DNA from: an uncultured Halobacteriovorax sp.
GTDB lineage: Bacteria; Bdellovibrionota; Bacteriovoracia; Bacteriovoracales; Bacteriovoracaceae
Reading direction: 5' to 3'
Assembly: GCA_913061265.1 (NCBI GenBank)
Contig: CAJXVS010000001.1
Span: forward strand, 62,001-126,000
DNA length: 64,000 nucleotides
Shown: in pieces, positions 9,884 to 19,442 of the stretch
How the letters are laid out: every line of letters begins with the position of its first letter
Position numbering within the stretch: the first letter of the stretch is position 1
The notes under the pieces: model-generated
What the model saw: the letters and a program-made list of their open reading frames with translations, nothing else
What the model was told of the DNA's origin: nothing
Databases searched by the model: none
Program-made: the position numbers and the translations under genes

Positions 9884-9915
9884 CTCATTCTATTGTTTTA
9901 AATAATTATACCTGA

Positions 9916-11418
9916 CTAAGAACCCGTCTTAATTTCTTTGCCATCAAAACTCATAAAGGTCTCAACACCTTCTTGAGTCGTTGAGATATTAACAGGCCGC
10001 TTCCAAATGAAGTGAATATTCTTTAATGTCTCTGCCGCATAATTCAGATCAAGGTCAACACCCTGATGAACATGTCGTAAGAGAAGCTCACCTCTATTCT
10101 TAAAGTTAACTGCTTCAACTTCAATCACTGGTTGCCCAAAGTTAGTTAAGCTCGTGAGAAGCTTTCCTTTAATCTCTTCGAACTCTCTTGAATCTATCTC
10201 ATAACGGCCAGTTCTTGAGTTGTATTTATATGTGAAGAGTTGTTGTCTTTCACAGAATTCTTGAGTAAAGAACTCGTCAATAAAGGTAATATCATTGTGG
10301 GATTTTCTCACTTCAAAGATCTTTTCCCGCCCTAATCCTGTATCTAGATTCCAGTTCTCTTTGACTTCCATATTGGTGCATTCAAGATATTCTTTCCCAA
10401 ACTTCCCAGTATTCCAGCGGTATTCAATGTCACGAAAAAGCTCTATTCCAATTTTATATGGATTGATATTTTGCTTACTCATGGCCATGACTCCGGCATG
10501 ATGATCAGCAAAGTCAATAATCTCTGAAGCCTTTAAAGCTTTTTGAGTCATGATGGTTGAATGCCAATAACTGGCCCAACCTTCGTTCATAATCTTAGTC
10601 ATTCTTTGAGGTAAAAAGTAATAAGCTTCTTCTCGAAGGATTCCTAAAATATCTGCTTGCCACTCCTCTAAAGGAGCATGCTCAATTAAATAAAGCATGA
10701 CATCTCTTGGAGAGATATATCTTTCCGAATCATAATCAGAATTATGATCTTCTATTGGAAGTGGGGCTTGGCCTACTTGATCTCCATCATTACGGGCCTT
10801 TTGTCTCATAAATGACTTTAAGGCTGAAGACCTATCATCTGAGCTATCGTCTTGTTCTTCAACAACCATGCTCGCCATTCTTCTTCTTGCCACTTCTGGT
10901 GTTTCAAAAAGAACTGCTGGGTCTAATAAGTTTTCTAAACTTAAGATCTTATCAATAAAGACTTCGACAGCATCTTGTCCATAGCGGTCCATATAACGCC
11001 GGATCTTTGTGCCATGATTGGCCATGACGTCCATCATATTTTTATCTGTATTTGAGAACCAATAATTATTCTTAAAGAAGTCAGCATGGCCAAAAACATG
11101 GGCCATCACAATCTTTTGATCTACCCAGTGATTAGCGTTTAATAAGTAAGCATAGCAAGGCTTAGTATTGACAACCATTTCATAGATTTTCTGTAAACCG
11201 TAGGCATAGCCTTTAGAGAGTTGGTCATAGTCCATTCCAAAGCGCCAGTGTGGGTAACGGGCGGGGAAACCTCCCTGAGCAGCGAGAATATTAATCGTAT
11301 CGTAATCACAAACTTCGAAAACGACAGGATAGTAATCAAGTCCATACTCAAGAGCGTATTTTTCTATTTCAATTCTAAGTTCAGCTAGGGCGCCATCAAT
11401 AGGCTTTGATCTCATCAT
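9916..11418 (-). CDS. SpoVR family protein
   Basis: A 500-residue member of the SpoVR/YcgB family, a widespread cytoplasmic family whose molecular role is not settled; in Bacillus the homologue affects spore cortex. Visible signatures include the N-terminal YPVVFEVCDYDTIN and YPHWRFGMDYDQLSKGYAYG block, VMAHVFGHADFFKNN, and NEGWASYWHSTIM with conserved His/Glu that look metal-binding. It is the last gene of the prkA-yeaH-spoVR cluster, 2 bp after the YeaH-like stop, a gene order conserved across many Gram-negatives. GGGGAAG precedes the double ATG start. No membrane segment. Identification is firm; biochemical role is unknown. Confidence 0.93.
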   Translation of the reverse strand: MMRSKPIDGALAELRIEIEKYALEYGLDYYPVVFEVCDYDTINILAAQGGFPARYPHWRFGMDYDQLSKGYAYGLQKIYEMVVNTKPCYAYLLNANHWVDQKIVMAHVFGHADFFKNNYWFSNTDKNMMDVMANHGTKIRRYMDRYGQDAVEVFIDKILSLENLLDPAVLFETPEVARRRMASMVVEEQDDSSDDRSSALKSFMRQKARNDGDQVGQAPLPIEDHNSDYDSERYISPRDVMLYLIEHAPLEEWQADILGILREEAYYFLPQRMTKIMNEGWASYWHSTIMTQKALKASEIIDFADHHAGVMAMSKQNINPYKIGIELFRDIEYRWNTGKFGKEYLECTNMEVKENWNLDTGLGREKIFEVRKSHNDITFIDEFFTQEFCERQQLFTYKYNSRTGRYEIDSREFEEIKGKLLTSLTNFGQPVIEVEAVNFKNRGELLLRHVHQGVDLDLNYAAETLKNIHFIWKRPVNISTTQEGVETFMSFDGKEIKTGS

Positions 11419-11420
11419 CG

Positions 11421-12536
11421 CTACTTCCCCTTACCTAAAAAATCTTTAATAGAATCCAAAATGGCATCTTTATTTTTAATCTTTGAAAGGATCACTTCTT
11501 CGTTAGATTCGCCATATTTTGCATGGAGGTCTTTATAAAATTGTCCCGAACCATATCGACTTTCGACTTGACCATAACAAAAGACATTACTCTCAGGAAT
11601 AATGTCATTGTCTAAGATTTCAAGACAAAGCTTAGTATCATCAGTGGACCAGTTATCCCCATCAGAGAAATGAAAGGGATAGATATTCCATTCGGCACTA
11701 TTATAGTCACTTTGAATAATTTCTCTGCAGAGTTTTAAGGCCGAACTGATTAATGTCCCGCCCGATTCTCTGGTTTTAAAAAAGGTCTCTTCTTCAACTT
11801 CTTTAGCAGTAGCATCGTGAATAATATAACGAATCTCGATGTCCTTATACTGGCTTTTTAGCCAGAGGTTTATCCAAAAACTCTCTGTTCTAACAATTTC
11901 TTTTTGCTCGTCACCCATAGATCCAGAGACGTCCATCATATAGATAACCACGGCTGAGTTTTCAAACTCAACTTTGGCATCCGCACTTCGGTAACGCATA
12001 TCAGACTTAATAGGGACAACAACAGGATTGTTTGGATCGTATTGTCCCATAGCAATCTGTCTTTTTAGAGCTTCTTTATAAGATCTTTTATAATGCTTAA
12101 GTGAATCAGGACCTTGGGTACCAATGGAAGTATATTTCTCTGTTAGAGATTCCATTGTTTTTTTGCCTTTAGGCTCAATATTGGGAAGTTCCAATTCTTC
12201 ACCTAAAATAGAGGCCAGTTCATCAAGGCTTAAATCAACTTCAAGCTCTTTACTTCCCGCCTCGTTTCCGGCTTCACCTTCACCAGGTTCCCCTTCTCCT
12301 TCTTCACCTTCAACAGGATCACCTGCTTCACCGTCGCCTTGACCCATTCCCCCCTGTTGTTTATCTCCAAACTTGAACCTTGGAGTATCAATAGAGGGCA
12401 TGGGTATTTTAAATTGACCATCGCCTTTAGGGCTCGGCATCTCACCATTAGAGATATACTTACGAAGGTTATCTCTAATTCTGCCTTTTACAATTTTTCT
12501 AAACCTAGCATGGTCCCTTTTAATCGGGTGATCCAT
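11421..12536 (-). CDS. DUF444 (YeaH/YhbH) family protein with VWA-like domain
   Basis: A 371-residue protein. The N-terminus (about 1-55) is basic and carries the family signature [17 protein letters not shown] Gly/Glu/Asp-rich low-complexity stretch follows (about 60-100), then the C-terminal von Willebrand A-like domain with the MIDAS sequence [10 protein letters not shown] (about 195) and later SDGDNW. It is the middle partner of the PrkA-YeaH-SpoVR set, where it is thought to act with the PrkA kinase in stress or nutrient adaptation; the mechanism is not established. GGAGATTAA precedes the ATG, and the gene lies 12 bp after prkA. Confidence 0.93.
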   Translation of the reverse strand: MDHPIKRDHARFRKIVKGRIRDNLRKYISNGEMPSPKGDGQFKIPMPSIDTPRFKFGDKQQGGMGQGDGEAGDPVEGEEGEGEPGEGEAGNEAGSKELEVDLSLDELASILGEELELPNIEPKGKKTMESLTEKYTSIGTQGPDSLKHYKRSYKEALKRQIAMGQYDPNNPVVVPIKSDMRYRSADAKVEFENSAVVIYMMDVSGSMGDEQKEIVRTESFWINLWLKSQYKDIEIRYIIHDATAKEVEEETFFKTRESGGTLISSALKLCREIIQSDYNSAEWNIYPFHFSDGDNWSTDDTKLCLEILDNDIIPESNVFCYGQVESRYGSGQFYKDLHAKYGESNEEVILSKIKNKDAILDSIKDFLGKGK

Positions 12537-12548
12537 TTAATCTCCAAT

Positions 12549-14603
12549 CTATGACTTTGCTGAGTCGCCTTTCGCAAAGATAGAAGCTACAAAGTTAAGG
12601 GCATCAGTGGCACAGATTTCACAGTAACCATGATTTTTGATAAGCCTCGACTTAACCACATCAATCTTCTCTTGAGTTTCTTTATCTACAACTTTAGAGA
12701 TAATTGTTGTTAGCTTAATTGAATCTTTTTGATCTTCAAAAAGCTTAAGCTCTAGGGCCCTATGAAGTCTTTCATTCATTTTGTAATCAAATTGTTTTCC
12801 TTCGATAGCAAGAGCACCAATATAGTTCATGATCTCTCTTCGGAAATCTTCCTTGCGGCTCTCTGGAATATCAATTTTCTCTTCAATCGAACGCATGAAC
12901 CTTTCATCAGCATCTTCTAATTTATTAGAATACTTATTTCTGATCTTCTCTTTTTGAGTATAGGCCTTAACATTATCAATATAGTTAGCGCATAAAGTCT
13001 GAATCGCTGTTTCATCTACACTGATAGCTTTTTGAACATCATTTTTAACTGTATCTTCATACTCTTGACGAGCAATAGCTAAGGACTCTTTCATATGATC
13101 TAACTGATCTGGTGAATTGATAAGCCCATGATGCTTAAGACCAGTTTCAAGTTCGTTGAAAACCATAAACGGATTCAAACAACCGACATGACCATTTTTT
13201 ACGAGAGCATTTGAGATTTTATCTTGAATATAACGAGGAGAGATCCCCTCTAGTCCTTCTCTTACCGCTTCTTTACGAAGTTCTTTAACATTGTCCTCAT
13301 TATAACCAGGAAGTGTTTTTCCATTATATAACTTTAACTTTTGAAGCTTTGTTAAGTCACTCTTTTTAGGCTCTTCTAGTCTAGTAAGAATTGACCAAGT
13401 CGCTGCCATCTCAATTGTATGAGGAGCAATATGCACATGAGGAATCTTTTCAGCATTAAAATCTTTTTGATAGATCCTTACCTCTTGATCAAGCCTCGTA
13501 ATATAAGGAACATCAATCTTTACTGTTCTATCTCTAAGCGCTTCCATAAATTCATTGTTTTGAAGTTTTCTAAATTCAGGCTCATTAGTATGACCTAAAA
13601 TAACTTCATCAATATGAGTCTGTGCAAACTTCTTAGGCTTAATACTCTGCTCTTGGGAAGCTCCAAGGAGATCATAGAGAAAGGCTACATCAAGCTTTAA
13701 CATCTCAATGAATTCAACGATCCCTCTGTTGGCGATATTAAATTCACCATCAAAATTAAAAGCTCTTGGATCTGAATCTGAACCATACTGAGCAATCTTT
13801 CTATAGTTGATATCCCCTGTAAGTTCCGTCGAGTCTTGGTTTTTTTCGTCTTTAGGTTGGAAAGTACCAATCCCAATTCTATCTTTTTCAGAGAGGATTA
13901 ATCTTTTCACTCTCACATGCCCCATAACTTTTTCCCAATTCCCATCATACTTCTCCATGTACTTGGCAAAAATAAAACGGTCAGCAGGACAAACTTCGCC
14001 TTTAATATTAATTTTAAGACCATCAACTCCCTTATTAACTTCTTCAAGGAATGACTTTCTAACTTCTACAGGAATTAACTTAAGTGGGTCTTCATGCATT
14101 GGGGAAGGGAATATTTTTTGACCGCCTAAGATATCAGTCTCTTCTTCGTCAAACCACTCGAAGGTATAAAGCGCCCCATCGTCGGTCTTAGCATAATGCT
14201 CTAATCCCTTCTTAATCATCCTTGCAATTGAAGACTTAGCCGAACCAACAGGTCCGTGAAGGAGAAGAACCCTTTTTTCTGTTCCATAACCAGCTGCTGC
14301 TGATTTAAAGAAGTTTGCTAACTTCATTAAATGAACATCAATACCAAAAACAGCATCTTTTCCACCATCAATTGGATCATCGAAAAAATGATATCTTGTA
14401 ATTTCTTTTTTATATTCGGTGTATTTAGTTTCACCGGCGGCCATGATCATGTCATGGATTCGTTGAAAGGCGTTTCTTGCGATCCTTGGATCTTCCGTTA
14501 CTTTGTCTACATAGTCTTGAAAAGTTCCAACCCAATGCAAGTGAGTAAAGTCACTTACTTTGTAGTTCTCCTTCATAAAATCAGTGATATTAATTTGGGC
14601 CAT
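12549..14603 (-). CDS. prkA: PrkA family serine protein kinase / AAA ATPase
   Basis: A 684-residue cytoplasmic protein. It has an N-terminal AAA-type domain with the P-loop [13 protein letters not shown] (about 110-125) and a C-terminal PrkA region; the family has been reported as Ser/Thr kinase and, in some species, as AAA+ protease. I placed the start at the ATG preceded by GGAGGG (MAQINITDF); an upstream ATG would add 15 residues without a ribosome binding site. First gene of prkA-yeaH-spoVR, transcribed away from a PP2C phosphatase gene. A TATAAT-containing promoter lies about 50 bp upstream. Residues 1-40 match the family N-terminus well. Confidence 0.95.
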   Translation of the reverse strand: MAQINITDFMKENYKVSDFTHLHWVGTFQDYVDKVTEDPRIARNAFQRIHDMIMAAGETKYTEYKKEITRYHFFDDPIDGGKDAVFGIDVHLMKLANFFKSAAAGYGTEKRVLLLHGPVGSAKSSIARMIKKGLEHYAKTDDGALYTFEWFDEEETDILGGQKIFPSPMHEDPLKLIPVEVRKSFLEEVNKGVDGLKINIKGEVCPADRFIFAKYMEKYDGNWEKVMGHVRVKRLILSEKDRIGIGTFQPKDEKNQDSTELTGDINYRKIAQYGSDSDPRAFNFDGEFNIANRGIVEFIEMLKLDVAFLYDLLGASQEQSIKPKKFAQTHIDEVILGHTNEPEFRKLQNNEFMEALRDRTVKIDVPYITRLDQEVRIYQKDFNAEKIPHVHIAPHTIEMAATWSILTRLEEPKKSDLTKLQKLKLYNGKTLPGYNEDNVKELRKEAVREGLEGISPRYIQDKISNALVKNGHVGCLNPFMVFNELETGLKHHGLINSPDQLDHMKESLAIARQEYEDTVKNDVQKAISVDETAIQTLCANYIDNVKAYTQKEKIRNKYSNKLEDADERFMRSIEEKIDIPESRKEDFRREIMNYIGALAIEGKQFDYKMNERLHRALELKLFEDQKDSIKLTTIISKVVDKETQEKIDVVKSRLIKNHGYCEICATDALNFVASIFAKGDSAKS

Positions 14604-14655
14604 GATCCCTCCGAGATAAGTTGAGCTCGAAATTCCCTTCCCGAGCATATTGAAT

Positions 14656-14684
14656 ATTATAACCTGTTAACTGCTCGATTTTAA
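14656..14684 (-). promoter_or_regulatory. putative promoter of the prkA operon
   Basis: Minus strand TTAAAA, 17-nt spacer, perfect TATAAT. Predicted start about 45 nt upstream of the prkA ATG. The -10 box is flanked by an inverted repeat CGAGCA (14642-14647) and TGCTCG (14672-14677), which could be a repressor site. Confidence 0.5.
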
Positions 14685-14719
14685 AAGACAAAAACTTACT
14701 TTACATACCGCACAGCTTT

Positions 14720-14769
14720 CCGAGTATTTAACTCACCTAATAGGAAATAATTGCCGAGTAAAACACTCA
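14720..14769. promoter_or_regulatory. two tandem dyad sites in the prkA/PP2C divergent control region
   Basis: Two copies of CCGAGT-N5-ACTCA, at 14720-14735 and 14754-14769, 34 bp apart start to start (about three helical turns). Each contains the 4-bp inverted arms GAGT and ACTC. They lie upstream of both the prkA and the PP2C promoter candidates, so one regulator could control both. The 331-bp gap (14604-14934) holds the prkA promoter, these dyads, a TTTGGG/CCCAAA inverted repeat at 14819-14835 and the PP2C promoter; I see no gene in it. Confidence 0.5.
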
Positions 14770-14872
14770 AAGATAAAAGGCCCTTAAACAAAGGTTTCAC
14801 TGGGTTCTGTCAAAAAGTTTTGGGTTGTCCCCAAAGATGGACAATTAAACTCATTTTTTTTGAAGCATAACG

Positions 14873-14901
14873 TTGACAAAAATTACCTACCCTCTCAAAA
14901 T
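14873..14901 (+). promoter_or_regulatory. putative promoter of the PP2C gene
   Basis: Perfect TTGACA followed by a 17-nt spacer and CAAAAT (4/6). The predicted start lies about 27 nt before the GTG start codon. The perfect -35 box makes this the likeliest promoter of the PP2C gene. Confidence 0.45.
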
Positions 14902-14934
14902 AAATCTTACTAATCTTAATAATAAAGAGGCATT

Positions 14935-15678
14935 GTGGGACTACTCTCTTCAGGAGCGACACATATAGGAATGAAGAGGAAGACCAATCAGGACTCGATC
15001 TATCTTAATCCTAAAAAGAACATCTTCGTTGTAGCCGATGGAATGGGCGGTCACAATGGTGGCGATATAGCTTCTGCCATGGCAGTTAAATATATTCCTG
15101 AATATATCTTAAAGAATTATGGTGACGAGCCAGTCAAGGCCACAGAAAAATCAATTCAATATGCCAATAATAATATCAAGGCCAGAGGCGAGCAAGATGA
15201 AAAACTAGTGGGCATGGGAACTACTGTTGTTAGTTTTTACTTCAAAGGCCCAAACCTCTACCTAGGAAATGTTGGCGATAGCCGCGCTTATTTAATAAAT
15301 AAGAAAAAGCTATTTCAACTCACTAAAGATCATTCTCTTGTTCAAGAAAAACTTAATTTAGGCCTGTATGACAGAACAGAGGCTGCAGCTGACCCTCAGA
15401 AAAATGTTCTCGTTCGAACAGTTGGCTTTGAAGAAGATGTTGAAGTTGACTCATTTACCTATAAAGTTTCGCGTAACGACATTTTCTTGTCCTGCAGCGA
15501 TGGTCTGCACGGGAAAGTAAGCGACCCGGACATTCTACATATTGTTGATAACTATATTCCCGATCCATCTAAGTGCACCCAAGTCGCCTTAGACGATTGT
15601 GTTAAAGCTCTCATCGCCCAGGCCAATGCCAATGGTGGGAATGACAATATCAGCGTCGTCCTTGTGGTCGCCAAATAG
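14935..15678 (+). CDS. PP2C-type Ser/Thr protein phosphatase
   Basis: Metal-dependent phosphoprotein phosphatase of the PPM/PP2C (Stp/PrpC) class, 247 residues, cytoplasmic. Metal-binding and catalytic motifs are in order: RKTNQDS (N-terminal), VVADGMGGHNGG (Asp/Gly pair), GMGTTVV, LGNVGDSRAYL, LTKDHSLVQ, FLSCSDGLHG and GGNDNISVVLV (final Asp). The start is GTG, chosen because AAAGAGG lies 6 bp upstream and the family usually begins shortly before the RKTNQDS block. It diverges from prkA, an unusual and suggestive pairing of a protein kinase operon with a phosphatase. The M23 peptidase gene follows after 100 bp. Confidence 0.95.
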   Translation: MGLLSSGATHIGMKRKTNQDSIYLNPKKNIFVVADGMGGHNGGDIASAMAVKYIPEYILKNYGDEPVKATEKSIQYANNNIKARGEQDEKLVGMGTTVVSFYFKGPNLYLGNVGDSRAYLINKKKLFQLTKDHSLVQEKLNLGLYDRTEAAADPQKNVLVRTVGFEEDVEVDSFTYKVSRNDIFLSCSDGLHGKVSDPDILHIVDNYIPDPSKCTQVALDDCVKALIAQANANGGNDNISVVLVVAK

Positions 15679-15778
15679 TCTTGCGTCATCTTTGATTAAA
15701 GTATTGAAAATGTTTACATCTACCCCGCCCTCGAATAAAATTATTCCACGCTGAAAAACCAGTCTTTAGGAGTCCTTT

Positions 15779-16846
15779 TTGGATCGTTATTTTACAGTCA
15801 TGCTTGTACCAGAAAGGGAAAAAGGAGTTCGATCTTTTCGAATTCCAAGGATTGTTTTTCAAGCCTTCGTTTTCCTTTTTGTTTCTTTCATGATCCTCTT
15901 AGGAATATTAAGTTACGATTATATAAAGATCTTAAGTGAGCTTCACCTCAATAAACATTTAACTATTGAAAACCGTCAGCTCCGTGAGCAGATTCAACTC
16001 TTTCAAATGAAGATCAATGCCCTTAACGAAGATTTAGAGCGGATAGATGTTTTTGAAAAGAAACTAAGGATCATCACTGGTATTGAAGACGTTGATATGA
16101 CCCAGGGTCTAAAGAAATCAAGCGATGATGCTAAGGACGTTAAAGCAGTTCCTCCTCAAAGCTCTATAAACTCAAGTAGTGAAGAACTTAAACGACTTGA
16201 AAATTATTCAAACGACGAAGATTATCTTAACTTAAAACAGTTATACGAACAAAAGATTGCAACATCCTTTGGCCTCTTAACGGGCTATTCCTATACCAAG
16301 GAGTGGAGTGAACTTAGTAAACAAAGTTTCTCTCTAGCAGGGCAATATGCTTCTTTTGATTTCAAATTCAATATTTTAAAGAAGTTTGTGAAGGACCTCG
16401 AAGTAGGAATTCACCAGCTTGATCAATTCATCCTAGATAAAGAATCATTTTTACGTTCAACTCCAACTCTCCTCCCCACTAAGGGATGGATTACCAGTTA
16501 TTATGGGCCACGAAAATCCCACTATGCTGGAAGGGTTAAGATGCATGAAGGTTTAGATGTAGGTGCTAAAACCGGAGAAGGAATCCTAGCCACAGCAGAT
16601 GGCGTGGTTATATTCTCTGGTCATAAACCCGGCTTTGGAAAATTCGTTCAAATGGATCATGGTTATGGTGTTGAAACCATTTTTGCCCATGCCTCGAAGT
16701 TGAACGTCAATAAAGGTGAAGTCATCAAGCGCGGTCAAACTATTGCTTACGTAGGTAGCACTGGTTATTCGACAGGTCCTCACGTGCACTATGAAGTGAG
16801 AGTAAACGGGACTCCCGTTGATCCTCTTTATTTCATTTTAGATTAA
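15779..16846 (+). CDS. membrane-anchored M23 family metallopeptidase
   Basis: Envelope peptidase or amidase activator of the LytM/M23 family, 355 residues. One membrane span (about 24-45) follows a short basic cytoplasmic N-terminus with RSFRIPR. A coiled coil (about 50-95) comes next, then a Ser/Lys-rich linker and the C-terminal M23 domain (about 235-350) with MHEGLDVG (zinc His and Asp), HGYGVETIFAHAS and GPHVHYEVR (zinc His). All zinc ligands of active M23 enzymes are present. The start is TTG with TTTAGGAGT upstream. It precedes secA by 28 bp. A role in peptidoglycan hydrolysis or activation of amidases is expected. Confidence 0.92.
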   Translation: MDRYFTVMLVPEREKGVRSFRIPRIVFQAFVFLFVSFMILLGILSYDYIKILSELHLNKHLTIENRQLREQIQLFQMKINALNEDLERIDVFEKKLRIITGIEDVDMTQGLKKSSDDAKDVKAVPPQSSINSSSEELKRLENYSNDEDYLNLKQLYEQKIATSFGLLTGYSYTKEWSELSKQSFSLAGQYASFDFKFNILKKFVKDLEVGIHQLDQFILDKESFLRSTPTLLPTKGWITSYYGPRKSHYAGRVKMHEGLDVGAKTGEGILATADGVVIFSGHKPGFGKFVQMDHGYGVETIFAHASKLNVNKGEVIKRGQTIAYVGSTGYSTGPHVHYEVRVNGTPVDPLYFILD

Positions 16847-16874
16847 GAGTATTTAAAAATTTAGGAGAAGTTAT

Positions 16875-19421
16875 ATGAACCCATTGAGAAAGATCTTTGG
16901 CAGCAAACACGACCGTGATGTTAAGGCGATGTTGCCATTAGTAAAAAGAATTAATTCATACGAAGAACAGATGAAGAAATTATCTGACGAAGAGCTTCAA
17001 GGACAAACCGTTAAGTTTAGAAAGAAGTTCGACGAAGGAACTCCTCTTTCTGAATTTATGGAAGAGGCCTTTGCAACAGTAAGAGAAGCATCAGTTAGAG
17101 TCCTTAAGATGAGGCATTTTGATGTTCAGCTTATAGGTGGAAAGACTCTATTTGATGGGATCATTGCAGAGATGAAAACCGGTGAAGGGAAAACCTTAAC
17201 CGCCACTCTCCCTTTATACCTACACGGCTTAAGTGGAAAAGGTTGTCATGTTGTAACTGTAAACGATTACCTAGCTTCTCGTGATGCTGAAGAAATGGGT
17301 CAACTCTTTAGATGGCTTGGCCTTTCAGTTGGTTGTATCGTCAATGATATGGATGATGAAGAGAGAAAGGATGCTTATAAAGCAGACATCACATACGGAA
17401 CAAATAATGAATTTGCCTTCGATTATCTAAGAGATAATATGAAGTTCGACCTCGAGGATTACGTCCAAAGAGATCATAATTACTGTATTGTCGATGAAGT
17501 CGATTCTATTCTTATTGATGAGGCAAGAACCCCTCTTCTTATTTCAGGACCTAGTGAAGGCAATACTGATCTTTATGGTGAGATGAATAAGATCATCCCT
17601 AAGTTAACTGTTGTAAAACATTTTACGGTTGATGAAAAAGCGCGTTCTTGTGTTTATACCGATGACGGAATTGAAGAGTTACAAAAGATTCTAAAGATTC
17701 CAAATCTTTTTTCAATGGAGCACTCAGAACTTCTTCACCATCTTAACCAAGCACTAAAGGCCCATTATCTTTTTAAGATCGATGTGGATTATGTTGTTAA
17801 AGATGGTCAGGTCATCATCGTTGATGAGTTTACCGGAAGGCTTAAAGAAGGATCACGTTGGTCGGATGGTCTTCATCAATCTGTTGAAGCTAAAGAAGGC
17901 GTAAAAGTTAAGAGTGAAAACCAGACTCTTGCTTCGATCACCTTTCAAAACTATTTTAAGCTCTACAATACTCTTTGCGGTATGACCGGGACAGCCGATA
18001 CGGAAGCGGAGGAATTCAGAAAGATTTATAACCTTGATGTTCTCGTCGTTCCGACTAACCTACCCCTCATCAGAGATGATCAGGCCGATATTATCTTTAA
18101 GAACAAAGCCGCTAAGTATAAAGCTGCAGCAGAACTGATCAAAAGCCTCCATGAAAAAGGTCAGCCAGTTCTCGTTGGAACAATCTCTATTGATAGTTCA
18201 GAGATCCTCTCAAATTATTTAAATGAGTGGAAAGTTCCACACGAAGTCTTAAATGCTAAACAACATGAAAGAGAAGCTACGATTGTTGCTAATGCTGGTC
18301 AAAAAGGCGCAGTAACAATTGCTACTAACATGGCCGGTCGTGGTACCGATATTAAGCTTACTAAAGAAGTCATTGATTTAGGCGGGCTCTATATTTTAGG
18401 GACTGAAAGGCATGAATCAAGAAGAATTGATAACCAACTAAGAGGGAGATCTGGTCGTCAGGGAGACCCTGGAGCATCAAAGTTCTTCTTATCGCTTGAA
18501 GATGATCTTATGAGAATCTTTGGAAGTGACCGAATTTCTAAGTTTATGGACACACTTAAGATGGGAGAAGATGAGCCTATCGAACATAAGATGATCTCTA
18601 ACGCCATCGCAAAAGCTCAGAAGAAAGTCGAAGGACATAACTTTGAAATTCGTAAGCATCTTCTTGAATACGATAATGTTATGAACGAGCAAAGAAGGGT
18701 TATCTATAAGCTTCGTAAAGATATCTTAGGTGATCAAGGAAATATGGAGTTCATCCACGAGATGATCGAAGAAGTATCTGAAGTTCTTATCGAAAACTAC
18801 CGTCCTCAGAGAAAGGTTCCACTAGATCATTGGCCTTGGGAAGAGATGCAAAAGGGATTTGAAGTAACTTATCATTCTGATTATAAAGTTTCGCCGTTAG
18901 AATGTGGTGAGAAGTATGATTCAGATATTCCTGGTTACTTCTCCTCTATTGGTAAAGAACTCCTCGAGAAAAAACTCTCTGCTTACGATGCAGAACAAGT
19001 TAAATACGCCATTAGAGAAATCCTTCTCTCAATCTTTGATCAGCATTGGAAAGATCACTTGCTTTCGATGGATCATATGAAAGAAGGGATAAACTTACGA
19101 GCCTACGCTCAAAAAGATCCGCTCACTGAATACAAGAGAGAAAGCTTCGGTCTTTTTGGGGCCATGAAAGTTGAAGTAAAAAAATCAGTCGTTAATAACG
19201 TCTTTAGTGTACAATTATATACAGTAGAGGAAATTGAGGAACTTAAAAGAAGGCAGCAAGCAGAACTTGAAGCCCAACTTGAATCCTCTAAAAAAGCTCA
19301 AGAGCAAGCCGAACAAAAAGCAAATCCTGCTCCCGTTCAACGTGGTTCTAATAAAGTAGGACGTAACGAGGTTTGCCCATGTGGTTCAGGCAAGAAGTTC
19401 AAGCATTGCCACGGAGCTTAA
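16875..19421 (+). CDS. secA: preprotein translocase ATPase SecA
   Basis: Motor of the Sec pathway, 848 residues, working with SecYEG at the inner membrane. Visible: N-terminal helicase domain with Walker A MKTGEGKT (about 100) and [15 protein letters not shown], the preprotein cross-linking region (about 225-360), second helicase domain with [10 protein letters not shown] and [13 protein letters not shown], helical scaffold/wing, and the C-terminal zinc-binding SEC-C motif [13 protein letters not shown], which binds SecB and phospholipid. The ribosome binding site TTTAGGAGAAG is strong. It is followed after 21 bp by the acidic protein gene, and preceded by the M23 peptidase gene. Confidence 0.98.
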   Translation: MNPLRKIFGSKHDRDVKAMLPLVKRINSYEEQMKKLSDEELQGQTVKFRKKFDEGTPLSEFMEEAFATVREASVRVLKMRHFDVQLIGGKTLFDGIIAEMKTGEGKTLTATLPLYLHGLSGKGCHVVTVNDYLASRDAEEMGQLFRWLGLSVGCIVNDMDDEERKDAYKADITYGTNNEFAFDYLRDNMKFDLEDYVQRDHNYCIVDEVDSILIDEARTPLLISGPSEGNTDLYGEMNKIIPKLTVVKHFTVDEKARSCVYTDDGIEELQKILKIPNLFSMEHSELLHHLNQALKAHYLFKIDVDYVVKDGQVIIVDEFTGRLKEGSRWSDGLHQSVEAKEGVKVKSENQTLASITFQNYFKLYNTLCGMTGTADTEAEEFRKIYNLDVLVVPTNLPLIRDDQADIIFKNKAAKYKAAAELIKSLHEKGQPVLVGTISIDSSEILSNYLNEWKVPHEVLNAKQHEREATIVANAGQKGAVTIATNMAGRGTDIKLTKEVIDLGGLYILGTERHESRRIDNQLRGRSGRQGDPGASKFFLSLEDDLMRIFGSDRISKFMDTLKMGEDEPIEHKMISNAIAKAQKKVEGHNFEIRKHLLEYDNVMNEQRRVIYKLRKDILGDQGNMEFIHEMIEEVSEVLIENYRPQRKVPLDHWPWEEMQKGFEVTYHSDYKVSPLECGEKYDSDIPGYFSSIGKELLEKKLSAYDAEQVKYAIREILLSIFDQHWKDHLLSMDHMKEGINLRAYAQKDPLTEYKRESFGLFGAMKVEVKKSVVNNVFSVQLYTVEEIEELKRRQQAELEAQLESSKKAQEQAEQKANPAPVQRGSNKVGRNEVCPCGSGKKFKHCHGA

Positions 19422-19442
19422 TAATCCTCTAACAGGGGTTTT

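Noticed and set aside
14819-14835. TTTGGG/CCCAAA inverted repeat as a terminator
   Set aside because: It has no T-run on either strand and lies upstream of both divergent genes, so termination makes no sense there.
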